Part shown: positions 43,927 to 53,198 of the stretch, one piece after another | Position numbering within the stretch: position 1 is the first letter of the stretch | Layout: each line of letters begins with the position of its first letter | Assembly (NCBI GenBank): GCA_951813625.1 | Contig: CATOTS010000017.1 | Span: 45,680-109,679 of the forward strand | Reading direction: 5' to 3' | DNA: 64,000 bases | Origin: an uncultured Caldilineaceae bacterium | GTDB taxonomy: Bacteria > Chloroflexota > Anaerolineae > Caldilineales > Caldilineaceae | Program-made: the position numbers and the translations under genes | The notes under the pieces: generated by a model | The model's input: only the letters and a program-made list of their open reading frames with translations | Database searches by the model: none | Told to the model about the DNA's origin: nothing

Positions 43927-45765
43927 CTATCTCAGGCGTGCCAGCAGGTTTGCCAACTTCTCGTCGCCGCCCGCGGGCGGGCGCCAATCGAGCTGAATGG
44001 CCTCTGCACCCTGGGCGCGCAGGCTATCGCTGAATGACTCCAGGCCAACGTTGATCGCAGTGAAAGGAGCGTTGGGGGCAACTTTTCCTGCGGGTGGCCG
44101 GACCGCCTGGGCAGCTTCCCGATTCTCAATGGAGACGTTGCCTGATTGACCGCAAAAGGCATCTGCCACAGCCTGCACTGCTTGGTCATGCCTGGTGAAT
44201 ACGATTGCACCTGCCTTCTCCAGCCGTTCGATCTGTCTATCAAGGCCCTGCGGGTCTTCGTCGGTGCCGATGACCGCCGCGACGACAGGCAGGCGCCTGC
44301 CTGCGTCGGCTGCAACCGCGATCGCCTCGGCGATGGCAGGGGCGAGCTCTTCGGTCGGGTCGGGATGCGCGCCGTCCCCGAGGACGACGTCGAGCAGGAG
44401 GAGGCCAGTCTGAGGGTCGGCGGCTTCCTGCTGCAGGCGGCGGATTCGCAGTTCGTTGTCCAGCATGGGGTGCAGCCGACCCACGGTGAACTCGTCGCCT
44501 CCCAGGTCGATCACCGTGTGTCCGTGGCTGGCGTGGGCGTCGTCCAGATGCAAGCCGCCGGGTAATGGTGTGTTCGATCTCAGGTCAGCCAGACGATCCT
44601 GCAGGATGAAGAGCGCTTCTGATGCCAGTGTTCCACCGGAATAGAGCGCCCGCAGGCAGGTCTGCGGCTGCGCTGGCGCGATGGACCGGGCTTTTGGTTT
44701 GTGCGCAGGCGATAGGGAAGTCGTGCTGGTTCCTCGTTCTGTGGTGTCAGCGGAGCCCGTCAGCTTGACGGCCAGCGCGGCGCATTCGTCCAAAGTGCGA
44801 GCAAAGTGAATGCCCTCGGGGCCTTCCTCCTCGCTGCCCACGCCCGCGTAGCCGATAAAGTTTACGACAACCGGTTTGGCGCAGCGGGCAGCCGTTGCCA
44901 GCAACGCCTGCGCAACCGCCGGCGCCGGCGGCTTGGAGACGATCACGATAGTCTCGGTCGCTACGTCCTCCGCCAGCCTTTCCAGGCAATGCGTGGATGT
45001 CATTGCCTGAACTTCTGCTGAGAGGTCACGTCCACCGGTTCCGTAGGCCTGCGAGACGCCGCCGCCCAAACGGTGTACGGCGGCCATGACGGTCTGCAGC
45101 CCCGTGCCCGATGCGGCCACAATCCCGATCCTGCCGCTGCGAACGCGATTCGCAAAGCCCAGGCCGACGCCGTCTACGCGTGCAGTGCCGCAGTCCGGCC
45201 CCATCATCAGCAGGCCCTCTATGGCGGCAGTTTTCTTCAGTGACAGTTCGTCTTCCAACGCGACGTTATCGCTGTAGAGGAATACGTTCTTGCCCCGCTC
45301 GATTGCCTCGCGCGCGACCGCGGCCGCGTACCGGCCTGGGACCGAGACCAGGACCCAATCCGACTCGGGGGCCATGCGTGCGGCTGCTGCAAGGGTCTTC
45401 GGTTGATACCCTTTGGCGTGCTGGGAACGTCTGGCTGAGAGGAGTTCGTCTACTTTGCCCAGCGCGTCCTGTGCGTGCGTAATCGACTGGGCGCGGACGA
45501 TAAGAATGAGGTCCTCGGGCGCGGCCTGCTCGACTTCGCCGGTCAGCAGATTGCTCTGGAGGAGCAGCTCTTTGTTTGCCGGCGTACCCATGACAACGCC
45601 GGCATCGAAAACGCCGGGCAAGGCCGCCAGCGCGCGCTGGAGCTGCATCAAGACAACGGAATCGTAGTAGGCGCCGGCGCGGATTTCGGCCAGAGTTGCT
45701 GGGGTGCCGGCGCCGGCATTGGCGTCCAAGACCAGGCGGTCATCCACAGTTGCGCTCCATCGCAC
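43927..45765 (-). CDS. fdrA: FdrA, acyl-CoA synthetase-like subunit (AllF-like)
   Basis: 612-residue protein with the succinyl-CoA-synthetase-like CoA-binding and ligase folds. Segments: LILIVRAQSITHAQDAL, MMGPDCGTARVDGVGLGFAN, GIVAASGTGLQTVMAAVHRLG and IDLGGDEFTVGRLHPMLDNE. By analogy with E. coli AllF it forms a carbamoyltransferase with DUF1116 (AllG). The start is GTG 45765, with nearby GTG alternatives. It is somewhat longer than E. coli FdrA because of a Ser/Thr-rich insert around residues 335-370. Confidence 0.9.
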   Translation of the reverse strand: MRWSATVDDRLVLDANAGAGTPATLAEIRAGAYYDSVVLMQLQRALAALPGVFDAGVVMGTPANKELLLQSNLLTGEVEQAAPEDLILIVRAQSITHAQDALGKVDELLSARRSQHAKGYQPKTLAAAARMAPESDWVLVSVPGRYAAAVAREAIERGKNVFLYSDNVALEDELSLKKTAAIEGLLMMGPDCGTARVDGVGLGFANRVRSGRIGIVAASGTGLQTVMAAVHRLGGGVSQAYGTGGRDLSAEVQAMTSTHCLERLAEDVATETIVIVSKPPAPAVAQALLATAARCAKPVVVNFIGYAGVGSEEEGPEGIHFARTLDECAALAVKLTGSADTTERGTSTTSLSPAHKPKARSIAPAQPQTCLRALYSGGTLASEALFILQDRLADLRSNTPLPGGLHLDDAHASHGHTVIDLGGDEFTVGRLHPMLDNELRIRRLQQEAADPQTGLLLLDVVLGDGAHPDPTEELAPAIAEAIAVAADAGRRLPVVAAVIGTDEDPQGLDRQIERLEKAGAIVFTRHDQAVQAVADAFCGQSGNVSIENREAAQAVRPPAGKVAPNAPFTAINVGLESFSDSLRAQGAEAIQLDWRPPAGGDEKLANLLARLR

Positions 45766-46074
45766 TGGGACGGCAGAAGCGGCGTTTCTGTCTTCGGCTC
45801 CGGGTGGAGACCCGTCAATGACAGAAAGTATGACATTTTAGCAGTGAAACGACGGTCGCGCAAAAGATGGGAACAGCCAAATGTTTGGAAGCTGCGAAGA
45901 CCGTCAATTACAACATCATCTGGGTCGGAGTTCGAATCGAACCGGCCACGCGCTTCCCAAAGGACAACGGGAACTGGGGCCCGAACCGCTATCGGACCGC
46001 TAACCCGAAGCGGAAATGTAGGTGGCGTGGGTGAACCAATTACGGCGGTTGCGATAGGTTGGGTGTCCGAACCG
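45766..46074. other. Intergenic, possible short coding remnant
   Basis: No intact gene. On the plus strand, 45884-46020 reads YNIIWVGVRIEPATR then FPKDNGNWGPNRYRTANPK without stops. This faintly resembles the NxNYGPxNCRWA region of HNH-type endonucleases. It has no start or ribosome site, so at most it is a remnant. Confidence 0.25.
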
Positions 46075-46115
46075 AAACAAAAAGCCGTCTCTTGACATGC
46101 GATTTAGACGGCTTT
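46075..46115 (-). terminator. Intrinsic terminator of the RRM protein gene
   Basis: 10-bp stem AAAGCCGTCT/AGACGGCTTT (46081-46090 with 46106-46115), a 15-nt loop, and a T-rich tail TTTTTGTTT on the minus strand. It lies 38 bp after the stop of the RNA-binding protein gene. Confidence 0.8.
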
Positions 46116-46152
46116 ACCAGGAGGGATGGAGCTCGGACGTATGCTAAGGCAG

Positions 46153-46446
46153 CTACCAGCGCCCACCCCTGTCCTGGTACCCGCCGCCCCTTCCTCGTTC
46201 CTCGCGCGGCCGCGCCTCATTGACCCGAAGGGGCCGTCCCCCCATATCCTGTTCGTTGAGCGCGGCGATGGCTGCATCCGCCCCTGCGTCCTCCATCTCG
46301 ACGAAACAAAAACCGCGAAAGCGCCCGGTTTCCCGGTCGGTGATCATGGCAACGCTGATAATCTCGCCGTGCGGTGAAAACAGGTCCCGGACCTCCTCCT
46401 CTGTCGCCGAGTATGGCAGGTTGCCCACATAGATGCGCTTCGACAT
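46153..46446 (-). CDS. RRM RNA-binding protein, Gly/Arg-rich tail
   Basis: 97 residues: a single RNA-recognition motif with RNP2 IYVGNLPYSA (about residues 4-13) and RNP1 RGFCFVEM (about 44-51), followed by a Gly/Arg-rich tail. It resembles cyanobacterial Rbp proteins and cold-inducible RNA chaperones. The start ATG 46446 follows GGGGAGGA; the longer open frame is not family-like. It is a stand-alone transcription unit with its own terminator, and the 288 bp upstream (46447-46734) hold no other gene. Confidence 0.93.
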   Translation of the reverse strand: MSKRIYVGNLPYSATEEEVRDLFSPHGEIISVAMITDRETGRFRGFCFVEMEDAGADAAIAALNEQDMGGRPLRVNEARPREERGRGGGYQDRGGRW

Positions 46447-46734
46447 CTGAATTCCTCCCCTTACCGATGCTCCACCCTTCCGCGTACCGCGTAACCGTTC
46501 CGGTCGATTTTGAAGCCTGGAGAATTTCAGGGGGTTATCTGCCTCTGACCGCCAATACGATCCTCTCCACGATTTCAAACCTTCTTTCTCGATCAACGAC
46601 AGTGGCGCTTTGCAGTGGCATATAGATCCGATGCCGCCTAGTATGCCTTCTTTCGTTTGGTTTGTCCACCACTCTAAATTCAGGCTGCGGGCCACTCTCG
46701 GAGTGGGAATCGTTTGGCGTGGAATTCATGCCGG

Positions 46735-47010
46735 AACTGCAGGGGTCAGGGGATAGGGGATAGGGGTCAGGAACTGCGGGGGGAGGTGCCTGGCGGTCGA
46801 GCGCGCGATCGGCGGGGGACGCGCATACACGGCCGTAAAGGCGCGGGGCGCGTTGGCGACACGCTGGAATCGCGCGCGCACGGTGGGCGGGCGCTGGGCC
46901 GCGGGTTGCGCGGGGCCACATAAGAACCCACACTCGGCGGGTGGAGGGGTGTCAGGGGGGCGTTGCGGGGGGAGTCCCCCCGCACAAGGGAGGGCCGCAG
47001 GCCCGACCGT
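46735..47010 (-). repeat. Large repeat block A of a 348-bp tandem duplication
   Basis: Block containing GGGGATAGGGGTCAG words, a 180-bp GC-rich segment and an inverted hairpin core (46956-47005). The stretch from 46772 to 47010 is the same, base for base as far as I can read, as 47120-47358; the offset is exactly 348 bp. Confidence 0.9.
46956..47005 (-). repeat. Dispersed hairpin repeat, copy 5 (inverted)
   Basis: Reverse complement of the 50-bp core, inside block A of the tandem duplication. Confidence 0.9.
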
Positions 47011-47020
47011 CAAACTGCAG

Positions 47021-47119
47021 GGGATAGGGGTCAGGGGATAGGGGTCAGGGGATAGGGGTCAGGGGATAGGGGTCAGGGGATAGGGGTCAGGGGATAGGGG
47101 ATAGGGGATAGGGGTCAGG
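47021..47119 (+). repeat. G-rich minisatellite, 14-bp unit
   Basis: GGGGATAGGGGTCA repeats about six times head to tail between the two blocks. Single or double units of the same sequence also occur at 46742-46770 and, inverted, near 8158-8180 and 8330-8347, always adjoining hairpin-core copies. Four-G runs at 3-bp spacing could form G-quadruplexes. Confidence 0.85.
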
Positions 47120-47358
47120 AACTGCGGGGGGAGGTGCCTGGCGGTCGAGCGCGCGATCGGCGGGGGACGCGCATACACGGCCGTAAAGGCGCGGGGCGCG
47201 TTGGCGACACGCTGGAATCGCGCGCGCACGGTGGGCGGGCGCTGGGCCGCGGGTTGCGCGGGGCCACATAAGAACCCACACTCGGCGGGTGGAGGGGTGT
47301 CAGGGGGGCGTTGCGGGGGGAGTCCCCCCGCACAAGGGAGGGCCGCAGGCCCGACCGT
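47120..47358 (-). repeat. Large repeat block B of the 348-bp tandem duplication
   Basis: Second copy of the block at 46772-47010, followed by CAGAACTGCAGG and the left module of the element (inverted, anchor at 47476-47483). Confidence 0.9.
47304..47353 (-). repeat. Dispersed hairpin repeat, copy 6 (inverted)
   Basis: Reverse complement of the 50-bp core. With its left module it spans about 47304-47483, 180 bp, matching copies 2 and 7 in layout. Confidence 0.9.
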
Positions 47359-47737
47359 CCAGAACTGCAGGGGCCAGTGGACAGTTGCCAGTTTCCAGGA
47401 GCTGCCGGGGGCGGTAGACGGTGGAACGGCCATGAATTCGTTGCTATATGAGGTATAGGGACCTGTACGCCACTATTGGACTGCACCCTGGTTTCACGCC
47501 ACCGCGCCACAATCTTGACTTCGCCCGCGTCGCGTAGCGCGCCCGTTGCGTTCGTAGACAAACTGTGGGCAAGGCGCGTATGTTCTATATTTGGAATGGG
47601 ACGTTCTCCAGTGGTAGAATGCCCCTGACCCTGAAGGAATGCCTTGAGATTCCGGCGCGATTTCCAGTCTGGCGAACACTATCTGGTTGCATTGGCCTTG
47701 GGGTCGGAACGGGCGCGGCAGAGGTACTGATTCCGTG

Positions 47738-48661
47738 TCACGCGGTTGACTCGCCTGCCGGGTCTGGAGGGGCGTGCCACCCGTGCAAGGTGAGGAAGTC
47801 ACGGTCCTCGCGGGAAAGTTGTCCGGCGCCACTGGCGCGTACGAGCAAGTCCGGACGACGCTCAAGCGTTCGCAGCAGCGATTGCTGGCGGCGCCAGCGC
47901 TCGACATTGGCATGGTGGCCGCTAACGAGGACATCGGGCACATGCTCCCCGCGGAATCCAGGCGGGCGTGTATATTGCGGCCCTTCCAGAAGACCTGAGA
48001 TACCGGTGGAAAAGCTGTCATGCTCGGCGCCCGAGTCATCCCCCAATACGCCGGGTAAGAGACGAGTTACAGCATCGATCACCGTAAGGGCAGCGAGTTC
48101 GCCGCCACTGAGGACAAAGTCACCGATGCTGAGTTCCTCGGTTATCAGTTGCGAGCGGATACGTTCATCGACACCCTCATAGCGCCCGCACACAAGGGCC
48201 AACCGGGTGTGACTGCTGAGCGCTTCGGCGATGTCCTGGTCGAAACGTCTGCCCTGGGGCGTGAGAAGGATTACCGGCGTTGTGTTGGGCAGAGTCGCCG
48301 CAACTTCCGGGTCCCACGCCGGCAAGTCGAGGTGAGCCGCGCCGGGCGGCAGTTGCCAGCCGGGAGGTCGCTGCAGGACCGACTCGACGGCGCGTGCAAC
48401 CGGTTCGGGCCGCATGATCATGCCGCCGCCGCCGCCGTAAGGATAGCCGTCGCAGACGTTGTGGCGATCAGTCGTGTAGTCGCGAATATTGTGCAGCAGG
48501 ACCTGAAGAATGCCGTTTTTTTGTGCTCGAGCGAGAATACTTTCTGAGAGCGGTCCGTCAAAAATGCGCGGAAACAGCGTAAACACGTCGAAGTGGATCG
48601 TGCGTGGAGCCTTCTCTTGAACGCAGGCTTTTTGGGTTTCGTTTTTGGTTTCTTTACGCAT
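47738..48661 (-). CDS. trmD: tRNA (guanine-N1)-methyltransferase TrmD
   Basis: SPOUT-class methyltransferase that makes m1G37 in tRNAs with a G36 anticodon end. Motifs: [87 protein letters not shown] region (here [17 protein letters not shown]). About 307 residues. The N-terminal about 20 residues before [10 protein letters not shown] are not typical; ATG 48661 or GTG 48664 are the only visible starts. The usual rpsP-rimM-rplS neighbours are absent. Confidence 0.94.
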   Translation of the reverse strand: MRKETKNETQKACVQEKAPRTIHFDVFTLFPRIFDGPLSESILARAQKNGILQVLLHNIRDYTTDRHNVCDGYPYGGGGGMIMRPEPVARAVESVLQRPPGWQLPPGAAHLDLPAWDPEVAATLPNTTPVILLTPQGRRFDQDIAEALSSHTRLALVCGRYEGVDERIRSQLITEELSIGDFVLSGGELAALTVIDAVTRLLPGVLGDDSGAEHDSFSTGISGLLEGPQYTRPPGFRGEHVPDVLVSGHHANVERWRRQQSLLRTLERRPDLLVRASGAGQLSREDRDFLTLHGWHAPPDPAGESTA

Positions 48662-48841
48662 CACCTGACATCGGGATTTGATTACCTGCTGTCCGCGATC
48701 GGGCTGGCTTTGTTGCGGCGCATGGCGGACTCGGTGGTGGATGAAGGCTTCCGCAATCAGGGGCCGAGTCGTTGGACGCAGTTCTGGCGATGGAGCGCGG
48801 GCTCCATTTTAGCACAACCCCAGGAACTGCAGACAGTCGAA

Positions 48842-50425
48842 GTGTCAACAGGCGGTGGCTGGCTGGCGCGCATGCGGCAGCGGCGTGCGACCTACCGATC
48901 GCAGTTCATCATCGCGCTGACGGTCGTGCTGGTCGGCTGCCTCTACCTGCCGCGACGACTGACTTCGCCGGTGGCCATGCCGGGCTTCAGGCCGGTGCCC
49001 GTGCCGGTGCCGGCGCCTGCTTCGGCAATCGTGCTTCAGCTTCCCGACTCGCAGCTCCGGGCGCCCCAGCCGGCGGCCACGCCGGGCAACGCCCTCGAAT
49101 CGCGGTTGGCGCCCACTTCCAACGTCCAGCCCCAGAGTCCTCCTACTGCCCAGCTCGCGCCGGCAGCCTACGGCGCCTTGGAGAGCAGCGGAACGGCCGT
49201 GCCTGTTGTCAATGCCCATTCGCAGGCCTATCCTATGCCCTACTCGACTGCATCGGGCCGCGCCGCCGCGGCCGCTGCGATCGACCCAATCTATCAGTTC
49301 CTGCCCGACACCACCCGGTCGCAAGGCGCTGAGAATGCGACTTCGCTTGAACAGTACGTGGATGCGCTCAACCCCACGATCGGCAACGAGTTCGTCTCGC
49401 GCCCGCCGATGTTCGCCGCGGACGGGATGCAGCCGGCTGCATTGAGTACACCGGTACCCACGCTGGGCGCCTCGCCGCGGTTTGCTTCGCGCCCGCCGAT
49501 GGGCGGCCTGGAGGTCCTGCGCGAGGAGATCGACAAAGCGCGCGCCTCACAGTCCTTCCAGGTTGATGGCGGGGCGGAAACGGGCATTCCCACGCGTCCC
49601 GTGGGCGAGCCCGGCAGCTTGTGGCCGACGTTCGAGGCGCCGCATCCGGCCAGCGGCGAACATTTCTGGCTGGAGCCTCCCTTCCCAGGCGGCTTCAACC
49701 AGCTCTACAGCCCCGGTTACCAGTTCGGCAGCACCGGCGGCGGCCGCTATCGCATCCACCACGGGATCGACATCGGCAATCCCGTCGGAACGCCTGTACT
49801 CGCCAGCGCGTCGGGCGTCGTCGTCCACGCAGGACCGGACAACCCCAACTTGCTGGGGCCTTACAATGACTTTTACGGGAACTCGGTCGTGATTCGGCTC
49901 GACCGCAAGCTGACGACGGCGCGCGGGGAGGAGGAGGTCTATATCCTCTACGGCCACCTTGTGAGCGTTGAAGTCCAGGAAGGCCAATGGGTAGGCGCGG
50001 GCGACTTTTTGGGCGGCGTGGGTATGACCGGAATCGCAATCGGGCCCCATCTGCATCTGGAGGTGCGCGTCGGCCAGAACAGCTATCTGCACACCGTCAA
50101 CCCGGCCCTTTGGATGCGCCCTGCCGCCTATGCCGGCACAATCGTGGTGCGGCTGCTTTCGGAAAACGGGCGCACGTGGCCGGGCGCCCAGTTGTCTCTC
50201 TTCCGCTACGAAGAGGGCGGCGCACGCTGGTACCGTGTTATCGAGACCTATCCCGAACTGGAGAGCATCGGACCGGACCCCGCGTGGGGGGAAAACGGCG
50301 CTTTGGGTCACGTCCCTGCGGGCAGCTATCACGTAACCGCCAACGTCAACGGTGAGAAAGTCGGACTGGATATCACCGTTCAGGCCGGCGGGACAACGTT
50401 TGTTGAACTTCGCACAAATCAGTAG
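48842..50425 (+). CDS. Membrane-anchored M23 family metallopeptidase
   Basis: About 527 residues from GTG 48842. An N-terminal anchor helix FIIALTVVLVGCLYL is followed by a long Pro/Ala/Gln-rich linker (about residues 40-290), the LytM/M23 domain, and a C-terminal beta domain. Zinc ligands appear as HHGIDIGNPVG (H-x3-D) and IGPHLHLEVRVG (HxH). Such peptidases cleave peptidoglycan peptides or similar cross-links. The frame is open from 48593, but that part overlaps the 5' end of trmD and looks non-coding; ATG 48722 and 48872 are alternative starts. Confidence 0.82.
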   Translation: MSTGGGWLARMRQRRATYRSQFIIALTVVLVGCLYLPRRLTSPVAMPGFRPVPVPVPAPASAIVLQLPDSQLRAPQPAATPGNALESRLAPTSNVQPQSPPTAQLAPAAYGALESSGTAVPVVNAHSQAYPMPYSTASGRAAAAAAIDPIYQFLPDTTRSQGAENATSLEQYVDALNPTIGNEFVSRPPMFAADGMQPAALSTPVPTLGASPRFASRPPMGGLEVLREEIDKARASQSFQVDGGAETGIPTRPVGEPGSLWPTFEAPHPASGEHFWLEPPFPGGFNQLYSPGYQFGSTGGGRYRIHHGIDIGNPVGTPVLASASGVVVHAGPDNPNLLGPYNDFYGNSVVIRLDRKLTTARGEEEVYILYGHLVSVEVQEGQWVGAGDFLGGVGMTGIAIGPHLHLEVRVGQNSYLHTVNPALWMRPAAYAGTIVVRLLSENGRTWPGAQLSLFRYEEGGARWYRVIETYPELESIGPDPAWGENGALGHVPAGSYHVTANVNGEKVGLDITVQAGGTTFVELRTNQ

Positions 50426-50551
50426 GGCGGACTTCCCGCACACAGAGCGACACTTGACTTGTGAAGCAGTCCGCCGCCTACCTTGTGTCAATCGGCAGCT
50501 ACCCTGCCTGAAATCAAACCGCCTGCAACTCCCCTTCGACACAGATTCCCG

Positions 50552-52360
50552 ATGAGTTTTTCCAGGACTTTTTTCCAGTTTGCCCTCCCCTATCGCAAGC
50601 CCCTGCTGATCACCGTATTCAGCATGTTCCTGCTTGTGGGCGTGCAGCTTTTTGCCCCCTGGTTCATTCGCGCCCTCATTGCCGCTGTCCGTACCGGTGA
50701 GACGGATGCGCTCTCCTCCGGCCTGATCACGCGCCTGGCCCTGTTCGCGCTGGCTATCTACGCGGCCCGAGCCGGCCTGGAGTTCCTGCGCAGCTACCTG
50801 GCCCACGTGGCCGGTTGGGGCGTCGTGGCCGATGTTCGCGTCGCCCTGTACCGGCACCTGCAGCGGCTTTCCCTCCACTATTACGAGGACAAGCAGACCG
50901 GCCAGCTGATGTCGCGGATGGTCAACGACTCAGACCTGCTGGAGAAGTTGATCGCGCATGCCGTCCCGGATGTTCTGGTAAACGTGTTGACCCTGGTCGG
51001 CGTGAGCGCGATGTTGCTGACCATGAACGCGCAGCTGACGCTGCTGACGCTTGTGCCGATTCCGCTGATCGTGCTGGCGATGCGCGGCTTTGCCAGGTAC
51101 GTGCGGCCGGCGTTCCGCGAGCGCCAGGCCGAATTGGGCGAGCTCAACGCCATCCTGCAGGACAATCTGTCCGGCATTCGTGAAATCAAAACGTTTACGC
51201 GCGAGCGCATGGAATCCGAGCGCATCGGAGTGCGCATCGAAAACTACAAGCGTTCGCTTCTACATGCGCTCAGACTGCTGGCCACCTTTGAACCGTTCGT
51301 CCATTTCGCGTCGGCGCTGGGCGTCGTCGTGGTCATCTACTTCGGCGGCAGGCTGGCCGTGGGAGGTGCGCTGCCCATCGAGGACCTGGTCGCCTTCTTC
51401 CTCTACCTGGAGCTGTTTTACCAGCCGGTGCGGCATTTGAGTCACGCGTGGGAGGCGATCCAGGAGGCGCTGGCCGGCGCCGAGCGGGTGAGCGAGTTAC
51501 TGCTCGAGGAGCCGGAGATTGTCGATCTGCCAGGGGCTCATGACTACCGCGGTCGCGCCCGCGGCGCGATTCGATTCGAGAACGTCAGCTTTTCCTATCT
51601 GACCGACCGCCCGATTCTAAGAAGCATTGACCTGGACATTCCGGCGGGCTCGGTCGTTGCCCTGGTAGGCCCCACGGGTGTGGGCAAGTCGACCCTGGCC
51701 AGCCTCGTTCCGCGCTTCTATGACGTGAATGAAGGGCGAATCACAGTGGACGGGCACGATATCCGCGAGTTGAAGGTCGAGAGTCTGCGCCGGCAGATCA
51801 GCATTGTCCTGCAGGACGTATTTCTCTTCCACGGCAGCGTGCGCGAGAACATCCTTTTCGGGAGGCCGGGCGCGACGGAGCCGGAGATGCAGGAGGCGGC
51901 GCGCGTGGCCAACGCGGTCGAGTTCATCGACAAGCTGCCCGAGGGTTACGACACGGTAATCGGCGAACGCGGCGTCAAGCTGTCCGGCGGCCAGAAGCAG
52001 CGACTGGCGATTGCGCGCGCGGTGCTTAAGGACGCGCCCGTCCTGATCCTGGATGAGGCGACATCGTCGGTGGACACGGAGACGGAGCTGCTGATCCAGC
52101 AGGCGCTTGAGCGGCTGATGACCGGCCGGACGACCCTGATGATTGCGCACCGGCTCTCGACGATTCGCAATGCCGACCAGATCGTCGTCCTGCAGGATGA
52201 GAGGATTGCAGAACAGGGCAGCCACGACGAGCTGATGGCGCTCGACGGGATCTACCGTCATCTCAACTCTGTACAGTCGCACCTGGATGCCGAAGAACCG
52301 GCGGCGGAGCAGCGGTTGGACTGGGCCTCAGCGGCCCGCCCACTAGCCGTTTCGGTCTGA
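50552..52360 (+). CDS. ABC exporter, MsbA/LmrA type half-transporter
   Basis: 602 residues: an N-terminal six-helix exporter domain (about 1-310), with the coupling-type segment HYYEDKQTGQLMSRMVNDSD, then the ATPase. Walker A is GPTGVGKSTLASL, Q-loop IVLQDVFLF, signature VKLSGGQKQRLAIARA, Walker B VLILDEATSSVD and H-loop IAHRLSTIRNAD. It acts as a homodimer or heterodimer; only one half-transporter is present. ATG 50552 was preferred over the longer frame. It may be co-transcribed with the M23 peptidase (126-bp gap). It overlaps the convergent amidohydrolase by 18 bp. Confidence 0.92.
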   Translation: MSFSRTFFQFALPYRKPLLITVFSMFLLVGVQLFAPWFIRALIAAVRTGETDALSSGLITRLALFALAIYAARAGLEFLRSYLAHVAGWGVVADVRVALYRHLQRLSLHYYEDKQTGQLMSRMVNDSDLLEKLIAHAVPDVLVNVLTLVGVSAMLLTMNAQLTLLTLVPIPLIVLAMRGFARYVRPAFRERQAELGELNAILQDNLSGIREIKTFTRERMESERIGVRIENYKRSLLHALRLLATFEPFVHFASALGVVVVIYFGGRLAVGGALPIEDLVAFFLYLELFYQPVRHLSHAWEAIQEALAGAERVSELLLEEPEIVDLPGAHDYRGRARGAIRFENVSFSYLTDRPILRSIDLDIPAGSVVALVGPTGVGKSTLASLVPRFYDVNEGRITVDGHDIRELKVESLRRQISIVLQDVFLFHGSVRENILFGRPGATEPEMQEAARVANAVEFIDKLPEGYDTVIGERGVKLSGGQKQRLAIARAVLKDAPVLILDEATSSVDTETELLIQQALERLMTGRTTLMIAHRLSTIRNADQIVVLQDERIAEQGSHDELMALDGIYRHLNSVQSHLDAEEPAAEQRLDWASAARPLAVSV

Positions 52361-53191
52361 GGTGACAAGCCGGTGCAGGTTTTCCCCCAGGATCAGGGCC
52401 TTGTCTGCCTCGGGGATGAAGTCGCAGTGGCTGCGAAAGCACTCGATTGCCTGGGGATAGGTCATGTTGCGCAGGCAGACGGGGTAGTCGGAGCCCCAGT
52501 AGAGCCGACTGGGGCCGAACGTGTCGTACAGCGGCCGCACGACCTGCTGGATCGAGTCGGCGAAAGGGAAGTCCCAGAACGGCTGCTGCGTCGAGTAGTA
52601 GAACCCCGATACCTTAATGCCGATATTCGGAAAACGCGCCGAGGCCAGAACTTGCGCCAGCCTCTCGGCCTTGCCTACGCCTGGATGGCCGAGGTGGTGG
52701 ACCAGTATCGGCAGCTGCGGCAGCCGCTCCGCTACCTGTTGCAGGGCGGCGTGCTGGTGGGGCGAGCAGGCGATGCTGGCGATCAGCCCCAGAGAAGCAG
52801 CGGCCCCGAAGAAAGCCAGCCCCTCCTCGGAGTAGAACCAGCTGCCGTCGTCCTCATTCTTCACGTAGTGGGTGAAGGCGGTCAGCGGCCAGCGCGCGGC
52901 GGCCGCGCGCAATCGATCGGCCGCGCCCGGCGTGTGGTAGGTGTCCGAGAAACTGCAGTCGACGTCGGCCACCTGCAGGATGCGCCCGGGATAGAGGCTG
53001 CACATACGGGCGATATAGTCGTTGTTGTGCGGGTTATGCTCGACGCCGGCGCAGACCAGAAAGGCCTGGTCTACGCCGTTGACGTCCATTTCGTGCAGCA
53101 GCTGCTCAAAGCGCCCTTTGCCGTGGAAGTCGGGCACCGGCGGCTCGTAGGGCCAGCGCTCCCAGGCGTGGCAGTGGCTGTCGATGATCAT
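52343..53191 (-). CDS. Amidohydrolase family 2 protein
   Basis: 282-residue TIM-barrel hydrolase or decarboxylase (amidohydrolase_2, lactonase-like). MIIDSHCHAWERWPYEPP supplies the HxH ligands, ILVHHLGHPGVGKAERL the middle histidines, and LYWGSDYPVC the final aspartate. Relatives include L-fuconolactonase and ring-cleavage decarboxylases. Being directly downstream (7 bp) of a PhyH gene and near a rhamnonate-dehydratase-like gene supports a sugar-lactone substrate. ATG 53191 is the family-like start. Confidence 0.87.
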   Translation of the reverse strand: MIIDSHCHAWERWPYEPPVPDFHGKGRFEQLLHEMDVNGVDQAFLVCAGVEHNPHNNDYIARMCSLYPGRILQVADVDCSFSDTYHTPGAADRLRAAAARWPLTAFTHYVKNEDDGSWFYSEEGLAFFGAAASLGLIASIACSPHQHAALQQVAERLPQLPILVHHLGHPGVGKAERLAQVLASARFPNIGIKVSGFYYSTQQPFWDFPFADSIQQVVRPLYDTFGPSRLYWGSDYPVCLRNMTYPQAIECFRSHCDFIPEADKALILGENLHRLVTSDRNG

Positions 53192-53198
53192 GACTGTG

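Noticed and set aside
45925..45950. tRNA T-arm-like GAGTTCGAATCGAACC
   Set aside because: No acceptor, D-arm or anticodon arm can be folded around it at tRNA spacing.
46735..47358. Regular repeats that could be mistaken for a CRISPR array
   Set aside because: Repeat units are either 14 bp without spacers or about 240 bp duplicates; there are no unique spacers and no cas genes.
48593..48841. N-terminal extension of the M23 peptidase
   Set aside because: It overlaps the 5' end of trmD, has no ribosome site and does not resemble the family; a start at GTG 48842 places the membrane anchor near the N-terminus.
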